From Micromonospora peucetia (lineage in GTDB: Bacteria > Actinomycetota > Actinomycetes > Mycobacteriales > Micromonosporaceae), in NCBI RefSeq assembly GCF_900091625.1, contig NZ_FMIC01000002.1:1116001-1180000 (forward strand): a DNA stretch of 64,000 nt, written 5' to 3'. The notes under the pieces were generated by a model. It had not been told where the DNA came from, searched no databases, and worked only from the letters and a program-made list of their open reading frames with translations. Positions 48,964 through 57,154 of this stretch are shown one piece after another; position 1 is the stretch's first letter; every line of letters begins with the position of its first letter. Made by a program: the position numbers and the translations under genes.

Positions 48964-50379
48964 TCATTGCGGGATGTCCTCCAGGAGATCCGTCACCATC
49001 GCGGCGATCGGCGAACGCTCCGAACGGTTGAGGGTGACGTGGGCGAAGAGCGGATGACCCTTGAGCGCCTCGATCACCGCGGTCACCCCGTCGTGCCGCC
49101 CGACGCGGAGATTGTCCCGCTGGGCCACATCGTGCGTGAGCACCACCCGGGAGCCCTGGCCGATCCGGGAGAGCACCGTCAGCAGCACCCCGCGCTCCAG
49201 CGACTGCGCCTCGTCCACGATCACGAAGGCGTCGTGCAGGCTGCGGCCCCGGATGTGCGTCAGCGGCAGCACTTCCAGCAGCCCCCGCGAGGTGACCTCC
49301 TCCAGCACGTTCTCGTGCACCACCGCGCCGAGCGTGTCGAAGACCGCCTGTGCCCAGGGCGACATCTTCTCCGACTCGGAGCCGGGGAGATAGCCCAGTT
49401 CCTGGCCACCGACGGCGTAGAGCGGGCGGAAGACGACGACCTTCTTGTGCCGGCGGCGCTCCATCACCGCCTCCAGCCCGGCGCAGAGGGCCAGCGCCGA
49501 CTTTCCGGTGCCGGCCCGCCCGCCCAGCGAGACGATGCCCACCGACTCGTCCAGCAGCAGGTCGAGCGCGATCCGCTGCTCGGCCGAGCGGCCGTGCAGC
49601 CCGAACGCCTCCCGGTCGCCACGGACCAGCCGTACGGACTTGTCGGGCATCACCCGACCGAGCGCCGAGCCCCGGGCCGAGTGCAGCACCAGGCCGGTGT
49701 GGCAGGGCAGCCCGGCAGCGGCGTCCAGGTCGAGCGACTCGCCGGCGTAGAGCTGGCCGATCTGCTCCTCGGCGAGCTCCAGCTCGGTCATCCCGGTCCA
49801 GGTGGGGTCGCTGGCCTGACCGTGCCGGTACTCGTCCGCCCGCAGGCCCACCGAGGCGGCCTTGACCCGCAGCGGCATGTCCTTGCTGACCAGGGTCACC
49901 TCCCGCCCCTCGGCGGCGAGGTTCAGCGCGACGGAGAGGATCCGGGCATCATTCGAGTCGGTGCGGAACCCCGGCGGCAGCACGCCGTCGTCGGAGTGGT
50001 TGAGCTCCACCCGCAGCGTGCCGCCGGAGTCGTTGGTGGGCACCGGACGATCCAGCCGCCCGTGCCGGACCCGCAACTCGTCCAGCATGCGCAGGGACTG
50101 CCGGGCGAACCAGCCCAGCTCCGGGTGGTGTCGCTTGCCCTCCAGTTCGGAGATGACCACGAGAGGCAGGACCACCTCGTGCTCGGCGAAGCGGTGGAAG
50201 GCCGCCGGGTCGGACAGCAGCACCGAGGTGTCCAGGACGAACGCCTGGCCTGCTGGTCGGGGCTCCTCGGTGCCGACCGGAGCGGCGGACGCGCTGCGGC
50301 GGCTCCGGGTGGCGCGGCGGGTCGTGGCAGTCGCGGCCGGGGTCTGGTCGGTCCCGGCGGGCGTACGGCGAGTCGTCAC
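48964..50379 (-). CDS. PIN-PhoH family ATPase/nuclease (PhoH2-like)
   Basis: A 471-residue protein with an N-terminal PIN RNase domain (about 46-185; acidic residues in [16 protein letters not shown], and [10 protein letters not shown]) and a C-terminal PhoH ATPase (about 262-471; Walker [10 protein letters not shown] 286-294, Walker [10 protein letters not shown]). PhoH2 of mycobacteria is an RNA helicase/RNase, and is encoded with a small antitoxin-like PhoAT upstream; I do not see such a gene here. GTG 50379 has GGAG 7 nt upstream; GTG 50403 is an in-frame alternative. Basic region 1-40 is variable. Confidence 0.92.
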   Translation of the reverse strand: MTTRRTPAGTDQTPAATATTRRATRSRRSASAAPVGTEEPRPAGQAFVLDTSVLLSDPAAFHRFAEHEVVLPLVVISELEGKRHHPELGWFARQSLRMLDELRVRHGRLDRPVPTNDSGGTLRVELNHSDDGVLPPGFRTDSNDARILSVALNLAAEGREVTLVSKDMPLRVKAASVGLRADEYRHGQASDPTWTGMTELELAEEQIGQLYAGESLDLDAAAGLPCHTGLVLHSARGSALGRVMPDKSVRLVRGDREAFGLHGRSAEQRIALDLLLDESVGIVSLGGRAGTGKSALALCAGLEAVMERRRHKKVVVFRPLYAVGGQELGYLPGSESEKMSPWAQAVFDTLGAVVHENVLEEVTSRGLLEVLPLTHIRGRSLHDAFVIVDEAQSLERGVLLTVLSRIGQGSRVVLTHDVAQRDNLRVGRHDGVTAVIEALKGHPLFAHVTLNRSERSPIAAMVTDLLEDIPQ

Positions 50380-50758
50380 AGGCCTGCTCCGACGGATGGG
50401 CACCCGCCACCCGTGTTCCGCCTCCTCCGGTGCCCGGGGACACGGGGTCGGATGCGGAACCCCGTGCGCGAGGTCGCAGATCCGGGCGGACCGGCTGGCC
50501 CGGGAGAACCCCGTGCCATGCCTAGACGCTAGCCGCGCCGGACCCCGTGGGCTAGAGGGCGAACGTGGATCTCCGGGGACCGTCTGGTGAACGGGACCGG
50601 CGGCGGAACCGGCCGGGATGCATGCCCCCTGCGCGCATCCCGGCCGGCGGGACCACCGTCACCGGTCTGACGTGGTCCCGACGGTGCGTGTCCGCCGCGG
50701 ACGCCGCACCGCGCCTGTGTTCCGGCCGACGGGGCCTCGGGCTCCCCGCCGACCGGGC
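50380..50758. other. Intergenic region upstream of the PhoH-like gene
   Basis: No gene supported. It has a 12-bp inverted repeat (50609-50620 with 50636-50647, CCGGCCGGGATG arms, 15-nt loop), which lies in the potential leader of the PhoH-like gene or past the stop of the gene at 50759, on the same strand. The latter reading makes it an ordinary terminator. Confidence 0.5.
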
Positions 50759-51124
50759 TCATCCGGTCCGCCGGACCAGGGTGCCGGTCGGATGCCGCCC
50801 GGCGACCGGCGCTACCGGCGCTACCGGCGCTACCGGCGCTACCGGCGCGGAGAACGACGAGCCGGTGTACGTGGTGCCGGGCCGGACCACGGTGCCGGTG
50901 ACCCGGTTGGTGGTGCCGGGCGACGGGCCGGCCAGGGCGGACGCGATGGCCGCCTGGGCGTCGCGGCGACGACGGTTCCAGGCCCCCCGGTCGCCGTCGA
51001 AGTAGCCCTGCCGGTAGCCGAACCGATAGCCGATCCGGTAGCTGAGCTGACCGTGCAGCCGCCCGGCGGCATAGCTCGTGGCGCCGAGGACGAGGACGAG
51101 GAAGACGGCGAGGAAGGGGCTCAT
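50759..51124 (-). CDS. Small membrane-anchored protein with Ala-Pro-Val repeat
   Basis: A 121-residue protein: N-terminal hydrophobic segment (1-19, FLAVFLVLVLGATSYAAG), a Tyr/Gly/Arg-rich stretch (about 28-48, YRIGYRFGYRQGYFDG), then a C-terminal region with four A-P-V units made by a 9-bp DNA repeat (50802-50846). Family not recognised. ATG 51124 has GGAG 7 nt upstream. The gene at 51156-51500 ends 31 nt upstream in the same direction, so they are likely co-transcribed. Confidence 0.6.
   Translation of the reverse strand: MSPFLAVFLVLVLGATSYAAGRLHGQLSYRIGYRFGYRQGYFDGDRGAWNRRRRDAQAAIASALAGPSPGTTNRVTGTVVRPGTTYTGSSFSAPVAPVAPVAPVAPVAGRHPTGTLVRRTG
50802..50846. repeat. Five 9-bp tandem repeats (GCTACCGGC)
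   Basis: One GCGACCGGC unit then four exact GCTACCGGC units, inside the coding sequence of the small membrane protein, where each gives Ala-Pro-Val on the minus strand. Copy number could vary between strains. Confidence 0.9.
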
Positions 51125-51155
51125 CCGGCGGCTCCGGGCCGCCGCGGCTGCCGGG

Positions 51156-51500
51156 TCATCGCTCCTCCGGCTCGGTCGGGGCGGGCTCGGCGACCAGCAG
51201 CCGGTCCAGGTCGTCGGTGCTGACCTCCTCGACCAGCTCGACGCTGATCCGGCAGCCGTCCACGACGACCTCGGCCACCGAGGAGCGGCGGATCTCGCCA
51301 CCGGCGTCGTACACCCGGACGCTGAGCTCGGGGCAGCCGAGGTGGGTCCGCCAGGCGTCCCACTCGGTGCGGTCGCCGACGCTGAGCGACAGATAGCGGC
51401 AGCCCCGGGCGAGGTAGAGCCGCCATGGCGCGCTCAGGCCCGCGGCCACCCCCGCCGCGATCAGGCCGAAGGCCTGGGCACGGGTGGCTAGCTCGGTCAC
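51156..51500 (-). CDS. Small hypothetical protein
   Basis: A 114-residue protein with a weakly hydrophobic N-terminal helix (about 7-28, AQAFGLIAAGVAAGLSA) and a beta-rich remainder (YLSLSVGDRTEWDAW, LSVRVYDAGGEIRRSS, VVVDGCRISVELVEEV), acidic at the C-terminus. I do not recognise it. GTG 51500 was preferred over the adjacent GTG 51503 because the AGGGGG before it is then 5 nt away. It forms a two-gene unit with the small membrane protein and is divergent from the XRE regulator, with a motif-rich 260-bp region between. Confidence 0.6.
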   Translation of the reverse strand: MTELATRAQAFGLIAAGVAAGLSAPWRLYLARGCRYLSLSVGDRTEWDAWRTHLGCPELSVRVYDAGGEIRRSSVAEVVVDGCRISVELVEEVSTDDLDRLLVAEPAPTEPEER

Positions 51501-51528
51501 CACACCCCCCTCGCACCGGTGGCGTGAC

Positions 51529-51764
51529 GCATGTGAGCACTGATCGTCTCATGCACGTGACACACCGTAGATTGTCCCATGAGCGTGACAGTATCAGCTT
51601 TTCGTCCGTTTACCGCGGCCCCTACGGGCATCTACTCTGCCCAGGTGACACCCCTCAGGAGCGGTGCCGGATCGTTTACCGGCATTCCGAAGACCACGTC
51701 ACGTACGCGTGACAACAGCGTGCCAGGACGCGCGCCGATGGCCGGCTGGTCGTACCGTCACCAG
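51529..51764 (+). promoter_or_regulatory. Upstream region with repeated CGTGAC boxes
   Basis: CGTGAC occurs at about 51533, 51555, 51583 and 51708, and inverted at 51698; the last two form a 16-bp inverted repeat (51698-51713, GTCACG-TACG-CGTGAC). The -10 TACCGT (51753-51758) lies 6 nt before GTG 51765. The boxes are candidate operators of the adjacent regulator or of a global one. Confidence 0.5.
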
Positions 51765-52205
51765 GTGACCGAGACGGCCAACGCACGGAAGATCGCCTTC
51801 GCCACCTTCGTCCGTAGGGCACTCGACGAGGCCCGGGCCACCCGGGCCTGGAGCGGCACCGAGGTGTCCCGTCGCACCGGCGTCTCCCGGCAGACCATCA
51901 ACCGCTGGGTCCGGGGCGACTGGGCGAGCGACCCGGAGGCCGAACGCGTGGTCGCGTTCTGCGAGGGCCTCGGCCTCAGTCCCGCCACCGCCTTCGCCGC
52001 GCTGGGCTGGGAACGGACGACCAGCCCGCACAGTGCCCCGACCCCGCCGCCGATGGACCCGGACGTGGAGGCCCTGCTGCGCCGGCTGGTGGACCCCGAC
52101 GTCTCCGACGCGGAGAAGTTCCACATCCGAGAAACCATCCGATATCTCGCGTACCGCCCCACGCTCCCGGTCGATGTCCGAAAGCGAGGGAAACAGGCCG
52201 GCTAG
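51765..52205 (+). CDS. XRE-like helix-turn-helix regulator
   Basis: A 146-residue DNA-binding protein. Helix-turn-helix at about 10-70 (FATFVRRALDEARATRAWSG, SRRTGVSRQTINRWVRGDWA, AERVVAFCEGLGLSPATAFA), then a linker rich in Thr/Pro and a C-terminal helical part (VEALLRRLVDPDVSDAEKFHI) found in actinomycete phage-type regulators. GTG 51765 is placed 6 nt after TACCGT; an in-frame ATG at 51738 lies upstream of that box and would not be transcribed by it. It likely controls the small membrane gene downstream or the divergent pair. Confidence 0.8.
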   Translation: MTETANARKIAFATFVRRALDEARATRAWSGTEVSRRTGVSRQTINRWVRGDWASDPEAERVVAFCEGLGLSPATAFAALGWERTTSPHSAPTPPPMDPDVEALLRRLVDPDVSDAEKFHIRETIRYLAYRPTLPVDVRKRGKQAG

Positions 52206-52368
52206 TTCCTCAGATGGCGAAAGAACGGCAGGTCAGACTCATTCGTTTCGCTCCGGGGCCGGAACGGGCGCGCTAGCGTCCCTATTCGTACTGCTTGGGC
52301 TCGTCGTCGGCGGGGGGACGGGACAAGGCCGAACCCAGCCCTGCGGGACAAGAAGGAGGGGTCTGTCC

Positions 52369-52722
52369 ATGACCCTGAAGTGGATGGCAGTCGTGATCGC
52401 CACCGTGTCGCTGACACTGGGCGTGACCGGAAACGTGGTGACCCTGGCGGTCAACGGCGGGCAGCTTCCCCTGCTCGTGAACCTCCTCGCGCTCACCTGC
52501 GCCGGCACTGCGGTCGTCCTGGCCGTGGTCGCCGAGTTGCACGACCGGCTCGACAACCGGGTCAGCGCCCTGACCGACTTCCTCGTCGGCCGGCTGAAGG
52601 AGATCGAGGACCGCACCGGCGACCGCAACAGCGGATTCGTCGAGGGTTACCTGCTCAGCCACGGCCAGGAGGCCGCCGTCGTGCCGTTCGGCCGGCGGGG
52701 ACGGGGAGCCGCCGAACGCTGA
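52369..52722 (+). CDS. Small two-helix membrane protein
   Basis: A 117-residue protein with two hydrophobic segments (about 5-27, MAVVIATVSLTLGVTGNVVTL, and 33-55, LPLLVNLLALTCAGTAVVLAVV) joined by a short loop, then an amphipathic helical tail (LHDRLDNRVSALTDFLVGRLKEIEDR) of about 60 residues, predicted cytoplasmic. ATG 52369 has GGAGG 10 nt upstream. It follows the XRE regulator by 163 nt with its own ribosome site. Family not known. Confidence 0.65.
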   Translation: MTLKWMAVVIATVSLTLGVTGNVVTLAVNGGQLPLLVNLLALTCAGTAVVLAVVAELHDRLDNRVSALTDFLVGRLKEIEDRTGDRNSGFVEGYLLSHGQEAAVVPFGRRGRGAAER

Positions 52723-52809
52723 CCGCCAGGCCCCCCGCAAACCGACCACGCGCCCCGGGCGCCGGCCGGACGCCACCTCTCGCCGGGGATTGAGCCGCCC
52801 CGCCCGGGG

Positions 52810-52815
52810 TACGCT
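52810..52815 (+). promoter_or_regulatory. -10 box of otsB (leaderless)
   Basis: TACGCT lies 7 nt before GTG 52823. Confidence 0.5.
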
Positions 52816-52822
52816 GTGGCGC

Positions 52823-53647
52823 GTGCCGCCGTTGAACCTGGGCAACCAGCAACCGAGGATCCCGTTGGACGCCGACCAGGCCTGGCGGACGACCGCCGCG
52901 AGGGCGGCCGGGACCGTCCTCTTCTTCGACTTTGACGGCACCCTGGCGCCGGTCGACGACGATCCCACCGCCGTCCGCCCCGCCCCGAAGGTGCTGGCCG
53001 CGATCGAGGCGCTCGCCCCGGTCGTCCGGCGGATCGCGATCGTCTCCGCGCGCCCGGTCGACTTCCTCCGCGACCACCTCGGCGGCCTCACTGGCGTCGA
53101 CCTGTACGGCCTGTACGGCCTGGAGCACAGTCACTCCGGCGGCGAGACCGTGACGGAACCGGCGGCCCTGCCCTGGGTGCCCACCATGGCCGAGCTGGCC
53201 GAGCTGGCCCGGGCCGAACTGCCCGAGGGCGCGCTGGTGGAATACAAGCGGCTCTCCGTGGCGCTGCACTGGCGCACCGCGCCGCAGCTCGGCGGGGCCG
53301 TGGAGCGGTGGGGCCTGGCCCAGGCCGAGCGGCTCGGGCTCAAGGTCCAGGCCGGGCGGATGGTGCTGGAGCTCAAGCCCCCGGTCGACGGCGACAAGGG
53401 CCTGGTGATCGGCGAGATCGTCCGGGACGCCGAGGGCGCCTGGTACTTCGGGGACGACGTCTCCGACATCAAGGCGTTCGCCGCGTTGCGGGCCCGGGCC
53501 GCCGCCGATCCACACTTCTTCGGCGTCTGCGTCGCCGTCGCCAACCCGGAGACGGGTGACGAGGTCGCGGAGGCAGCCGACCTGACCCTGGACTCCCCCG
53601 CCGCCCTCGGCGACTTCCTCACCGCCGCCACCCACCACCTCACCTGA
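52823..53647 (+). CDS. otsB: Trehalose-6-phosphate phosphatase
   Basis: A 274-residue HAD phosphatase, last step of trehalose synthesis by the OtsAB route. Motif I FFDFDGTLAPV (Asp36 nucleophile, Asp38), motif II IVSARPVDFL, Lys candidate in ELKPPVDGDKG and motif IV FGDDVSDIKAF. The OtsB-specific GLYGLEHSH and VEYKRLSVALHWR segments are present. GTG 52823 is 7 nt past a TACGCT -10 box. otsA is not in the window. Trehalose serves in osmoprotection and as a cell-wall glycolipid precursor in some relatives. Confidence 0.92.
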   Translation: MPPLNLGNQQPRIPLDADQAWRTTAARAAGTVLFFDFDGTLAPVDDDPTAVRPAPKVLAAIEALAPVVRRIAIVSARPVDFLRDHLGGLTGVDLYGLYGLEHSHSGGETVTEPAALPWVPTMAELAELARAELPEGALVEYKRLSVALHWRTAPQLGGAVERWGLAQAERLGLKVQAGRMVLELKPPVDGDKGLVIGEIVRDAEGAWYFGDDVSDIKAFAALRARAAADPHFFGVCVAVANPETGDEVAEAADLTLDSPAALGDFLTAATHHLT

Positions 53648-53665
53648 CCCCTCCCAAACCCCCAA

Positions 53666-53690
53666 CCCCGCCCCGCCCCGCCCCGCCCCG
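53666..53690. repeat. CCCCG pentanucleotide repeat
   Basis: Five CCCCG units, followed to 53720 by CCCTG/CCCTGG runs. The complementary strand has closely spaced G-runs with quadruplex potential. 53801-53905 on the plus strand is also G-run rich. Confidence 0.8.
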
Positions 53691-53724
53691 CCCGGCCCTG
53701 CCCTGGCCCTGCCCTGTCCCGGCC

Positions 53725-53800
53725 CCGCGATCTTGCACTTTCCGCCCGGTCAAACAGGTTCAAAACGGTCATCGGTGGGGCCGGAAGTGCAAGATCGCGG
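53725..53800. repeat. CCGCGATCTTGCACTT inverted repeat between convergent genes
   Basis: Perfect 16-bp arms (53725-53740, 53785-53800) around 44 nt, between the stops of otsB and the Z-prenyl synthase. A related copy lies at 61446-61514. A bidirectional terminator or REP-like element. Confidence 0.8.
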
Positions 53801-53912
53801 AGGAGAGGCGGGGACGGGGCAGGGGCCGCGGGGCAGGGGGCAGGGGGCGGCGGGGTGGTGGTGGGGGAGAGAGAGGCGGGGCGCGCGAGTGGGCGAGTGG
53901 GCGCGGGTGGGG

Positions 53913-54683
53913 TCAGGCGCCGTAGCGGCGTTGGCGGTTGGCGTAGGAGCGCAGGGCGCGCAGGAAGTCGATGTGCCGGAAGTCCGGCCAGTTGAGTTCG
54001 CAGAAGTAGAACTCCGAGTGCGCCGACTGCCACAGCATGAAGCCGGAGAGGCGCTGTTCGCCGCTGGTCCGGATGACCAGGTCCGGGTCGGGCTGGCCTC
54101 GGGTGTAGAGGTGTTCGGCGATGTGCTCGACGTCCAGCACCTCGGCCAGTTCCTCGAGGGTGCCGCCGGAGGCGGCGTACTCCAGCAGCAGCGACCGGAC
54201 CGCGTCGGTGATCTCCCGCCGGCCGCCGTAGCCGACCGCGATGTTGACCTCGGCCCCGCCGCTGCGGTCCCGGGTGCGTTCCTCGGCAGCCTTCAGCGCG
54301 GCAGCGGTTGAGGCCGGGAGCAGGTCGAGCGCGCCGACCATCCGCAGCCGCCAGGGGTTGCCCTCCTCAGCCAGCTCGACCACCAGGTCCTCGATGATCT
54401 GGAGCAGCGGGTCGAGTTCCTTGGCCGGACGGCGCAGGTTGTCGGTGGCCAGGAGATAGAGCGTGACGTGCCCGATGCCAGCCTGGTTGCACCAGCCCAG
54501 CATGTGCTTGATCTTGACGGCGCCCATCCGGTGCCCGTCGTTCGGGTCGACGTAGCCCATCTCCCTGGCCCACCGCCGGTTGCCGTCACACATCACGCCG
54601 ACGTGCCGGGGCACCGGCTTGCCCGCGAGCTTCGCGGTGAGGCGACGCTCGTACACCGAATAGATCAGGTCCCGCAGAGTCAT
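53913..54683 (-). CDS. Z-isoprenyl diphosphate synthase (Rv1086/UppS type)
   Basis: A 256-residue cis-prenyltransferase. Catalytic Asp33 in HVGVMCDGNRRWARE, the LYLLATDNLRRP segment, and RTSGEQRLSGFMLWQSAHSEFYF for substrate and metal binding. The family condenses IPP with allylic diphosphates; the order next to otsB-phoH and the resemblance to Rv1086 suggest the short-chain Z-farnesyl type, though undecaprenyl synthesis cannot be excluded. ATG 54683 is 8 nt past a TACGCT box; ATG 54704 upstream lacks it. Confidence 0.9.
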   Translation of the reverse strand: MTLRDLIYSVYERRLTAKLAGKPVPRHVGVMCDGNRRWAREMGYVDPNDGHRMGAVKIKHMLGWCNQAGIGHVTLYLLATDNLRRPAKELDPLLQIIEDLVVELAEEGNPWRLRMVGALDLLPASTAAALKAAEERTRDRSGGAEVNIAVGYGGRREITDAVRSLLLEYAASGGTLEELAEVLDVEHIAEHLYTRGQPDPDLVIRTSGEQRLSGFMLWQSAHSEFYFCELNWPDFRHIDFLRALRSYANRQRRYGA

Positions 54684-54714
54684 CACCTTGCAGCGTAGCG
54701 ACATACCCGGCGGA

Positions 54715-55890
54715 TCACCGCCTCGGAGTGCGCTCCCGCGCCGACAGACCGATGCCGATCATGCCCAGTGTGCGAGCGTCGAGCCGTCCGTCACCCAGCC
54801 CCAGCTCGACCACCGCCCGGTAGACGCGCTCGTCCCGACGCGCAGCGCGGACCGCCGCGTCGACCACCCGCCGGTGCCGGGCCAGCCACGCCGCGAGCGA
54901 ACTGTGCCGCAGGTGGGTGCCGAGCCGCCGGCGCAGCCCGTCCGCGTACCGCCGGGCGGCCTGCTCGGGCGAGCCGGCCGCCGCCGCGCCCGCGAGCGCT
55001 CCGGAGAGCAACGCGTAGAAGATGCCCTCGCCGGTGAACGGGTTGATCAGGGAAAGCGCGTCCCCGGCGAGCACCACCCGGCCGAGCCCGGGGGACGGGC
55101 GGTGCGTCGACAGCGGCAGGTGGTGGGCCCGCAGGTCGGTGACCGTGGTCGGGTCCGTGTCGGGCAGCAACGCGCCGAGCCGGTCGACCAGGTGTGCCCG
55201 GGTCAGCGGCTCGCCCCGCAGCACCTCCCCGTACCCGACGTTCGCCCGACCGTTCCCGATCGGGAACGACCAGGCGTACGCCGGCCAACGCGGCGCCGAT
55301 GTGACGATGAGCTGTTCGGGCGGGCCGGGCAGGGCAGGGGCGTACCCCCGGATGGCGAGCGCCAGGTGCCGGTCGGGATTCGGCCGCTGCCCGAGCACCC
55401 GCCGGACGATGGACCCGGCGCCGTCCGCGCCCACCACCGCCCGCGCCGTCAGCCCACCGTCGAGCACCACCCGATCGGCCCGTACCTCAATGTGACGTAC
55501 CACGTGCCGGCGCAGCTGCGCGCCAGCCGCGACCGCCGCCACCACCAGCCGGGCGTCGAAGACCCGCCGGGGCACGGTGTACGCCGGCCGGGGCAGCGCC
55601 CGGGCCACCGTGCCACCGCCCGGCCCGACCAGTCGCAGCGCCGGCAGCGGCGCGTGCCCGGCCACCGCGTCGGACACCCCCAGCTCGTCCAGTACGTCCA
55701 GCGCGTGCGCCGCGATGCCGTCCCCGCACGCCTTGTCCCGAGGAAAGTCGGACCGGTCCAGCAGCAGCACACTCGCCCCCGCCCGGCGGGCCGCCAGCGC
55801 AGCGGCCGACCCGGCCGGACCGGCCCCGACCACCACCACGTCGAACTCGTCGCGTCCCACCGTGTCGCGTCCCACCATGTCGCGTCCCAC
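54715..55890 (-). CDS. Geranylgeranyl reductase family flavoprotein
   Basis: A 391-residue FAD-dependent reductase of the geranylgeranyl reductase family, which saturates prenyl chains of quinones or lipids (MenJ-like in mycobacteria). GAGPAGSAAALAARRAG (22-38), FPRDKACGDGI, GADGAGSIVRRVLG and the second FAD motif GDALSLINPFTGEGI are intact. Start is uncertain: GTG 55890 has GGGAGG 7 nt upstream, but GTG 55875, ATG 55878 and ATG 55929 are in frame, since the N-terminus is a V-G-R-D-x repeat. It ends 31 nt before the prenyl synthase start, in the same direction. Confidence 0.85.
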   Translation of the reverse strand: MGRDMVGRDTVGRDEFDVVVVGAGPAGSAAALAARRAGASVLLLDRSDFPRDKACGDGIAAHALDVLDELGVSDAVAGHAPLPALRLVGPGGGTVARALPRPAYTVPRRVFDARLVVAAVAAGAQLRRHVVRHIEVRADRVVLDGGLTARAVVGADGAGSIVRRVLGQRPNPDRHLALAIRGYAPALPGPPEQLIVTSAPRWPAYAWSFPIGNGRANVGYGEVLRGEPLTRAHLVDRLGALLPDTDPTTVTDLRAHHLPLSTHRPSPGLGRVVLAGDALSLINPFTGEGIFYALLSGALAGAAAAGSPEQAARRYADGLRRRLGTHLRHSSLAAWLARHRRVVDAAVRAARRDERVYRAVVELGLGDGRLDARTLGMIGIGLSARERTPRR

Positions 55891-55905
55891 CGCGTCACCT
55901 CCCAC
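55846..55905. repeat. Four 15-bp units at the reductase start (VGRD repeats)
   Basis: Units of the CGTGTCGCGTCCCAC type end at 55860, 55875, 55890 and 55905; the last is degenerate. On the minus strand each codes Val-Gly-Arg-Asp-x. Confidence 0.8.
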
Positions 55906-56250
55906 CGCCGGTCCGGCTCCTCCGGCCATCCTGCCGCCGGACACACCCACCGTGCCGAAACCCGCCCGGCACGTCAGGTCGCCCGGTGCTACATGCACCC
56001 GGCGGGCCGACCCACATCGGGGACGCGATCCGTGTGCTCTCGACGCGGGTCGCCGGGGGAGATCCGGTCGTGTCGGATCCATGTCGCGCTGACGCGGATA
56101 CCGAGAGCGCGGGCGCTGTCGAGCCCGGCAACCCGCGCAGTTCGTCGTCGGGCTGCTCTTCCGGTGCTGATGCTGCCCGCACAGACGGGCAGGAAGCTCC
56201 GACCCACTAGCCGCGATCTCGGCCACCCGACCGCGGTGACCGCCACGGGC
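55891..56250. other. Intergenic region between the reductase and a membrane protein
   Basis: It holds the reductase ribosome site and probably its promoter on the minus strand. Open frames in it are short, have no ribosome sites and match nothing I know. No hairpin of note is seen. Confidence 0.5.
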
Positions 56251-57111
56251 CTACGCCGCCGGAGCGGCCCGTTCGGCACGGGTCGCGCGCCTCAGGCCGT
56301 AGAGCGTCAACGCGGCGGCGGCGAGCAGGGGGCCGCCGTCGCGGACCAGCCCGTCCGGGCCGAGCAGCCACCAGCACAGTGGCAGGTCGACGGCGAGCAC
56401 GACCGCGGTGACCGCCACCAGCAGTGTGCGGGCCCAGCCCTTGCCGCGCATGAGGAAGGCCGTGCAGAAGAGCACCGCGTAACTGGTCACGATCCCGGCG
56501 CCGAACCAGAACAGCACGGCGGGTACGGCGGCCAGCCGGTCGTCCAGCACCGCGCCGCCGGCGACCAACGCCGGGACCAGCATGAGCGGGCTGTAGGTGA
56601 ACGCCGCGGCCCGGCTGGTGAGCAGCCAACCGCTCACCTCCGGCTGGCGGGGCGGGGTCTCCCGCCAGGAGATGCCGTCTCGGTCGATGACCAGCCGGGG
56701 CCGGTGGCGGACCAGGTGCCCGGACACGGCGGGCGAGCGGTAAAGCAGCCAGACCACGGCGACGCAGAGCCCGGTGAGCAGGGCAAACCCGAGCAGCCCC
56801 GGCAGCGGCGGCACCCCCTGGCGGGGCACGATCAGCCGGCCGACCGCGAAGACCGTGGTCACCGCCAGGATCAGCCCGAACGGCCGGGCCACCGTCCGGC
56901 CCCGACGGACATGCCCGATCAACAGCAGGAAGCCGAGCGACCGGAGCATTGCCCAGCCCGTCCGCACCGCCAGCCCGAAGCCCTGCTCCGGGGCGTACCA
57001 CCAGTTGAGCAGCTCGACCACGACGGTGGCCGTCGCGGTCAGCGCGAGCAGCGTGGTCAGCGCCCGGACGGCGGACGGCCGCCGGACCTCGGTCACGGCG
57101 GCCGTCCTCAT
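56251..57111 (-). CDS. Polytopic membrane protein of unknown function
   Basis: A 286-residue protein of about eight hydrophobic segments (around 18-38, 50-66, 77-90, 103-123, 180-198, 205-225, 232-250, 258-272). A polar stretch between the fourth and fifth (HRPRLVIDRDGISWRETPPRQ) resembles the PH-like patches of other actinomycete membrane proteins. ATG 57111. It starts 43 nt past the pckG stop, in the same direction, but no link to gluconeogenesis is implied. Family not recognised. Confidence 0.68.
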   Translation of the reverse strand: MRTAAVTEVRRPSAVRALTTLLALTATATVVVELLNWWYAPEQGFGLAVRTGWAMLRSLGFLLLIGHVRRGRTVARPFGLILAVTTVFAVGRLIVPRQGVPPLPGLLGFALLTGLCVAVVWLLYRSPAVSGHLVRHRPRLVIDRDGISWRETPPRQPEVSGWLLTSRAAAFTYSPLMLVPALVAGGAVLDDRLAAVPAVLFWFGAGIVTSYAVLFCTAFLMRGKGWARTLLVAVTAVVLAVDLPLCWWLLGPDGLVRDGGPLLAAAALTLYGLRRATRAERAAPAA

Positions 57112-57154
57112 GGGATCCGATGATGCCCCGTCGGGGCGTCGGTCACACCTGTCC

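Noticed and set aside
55986..56210. A 74-codon frame upstream of the reductase
   Set aside because: No ribosome site, random-looking composition and no homologue I know of.
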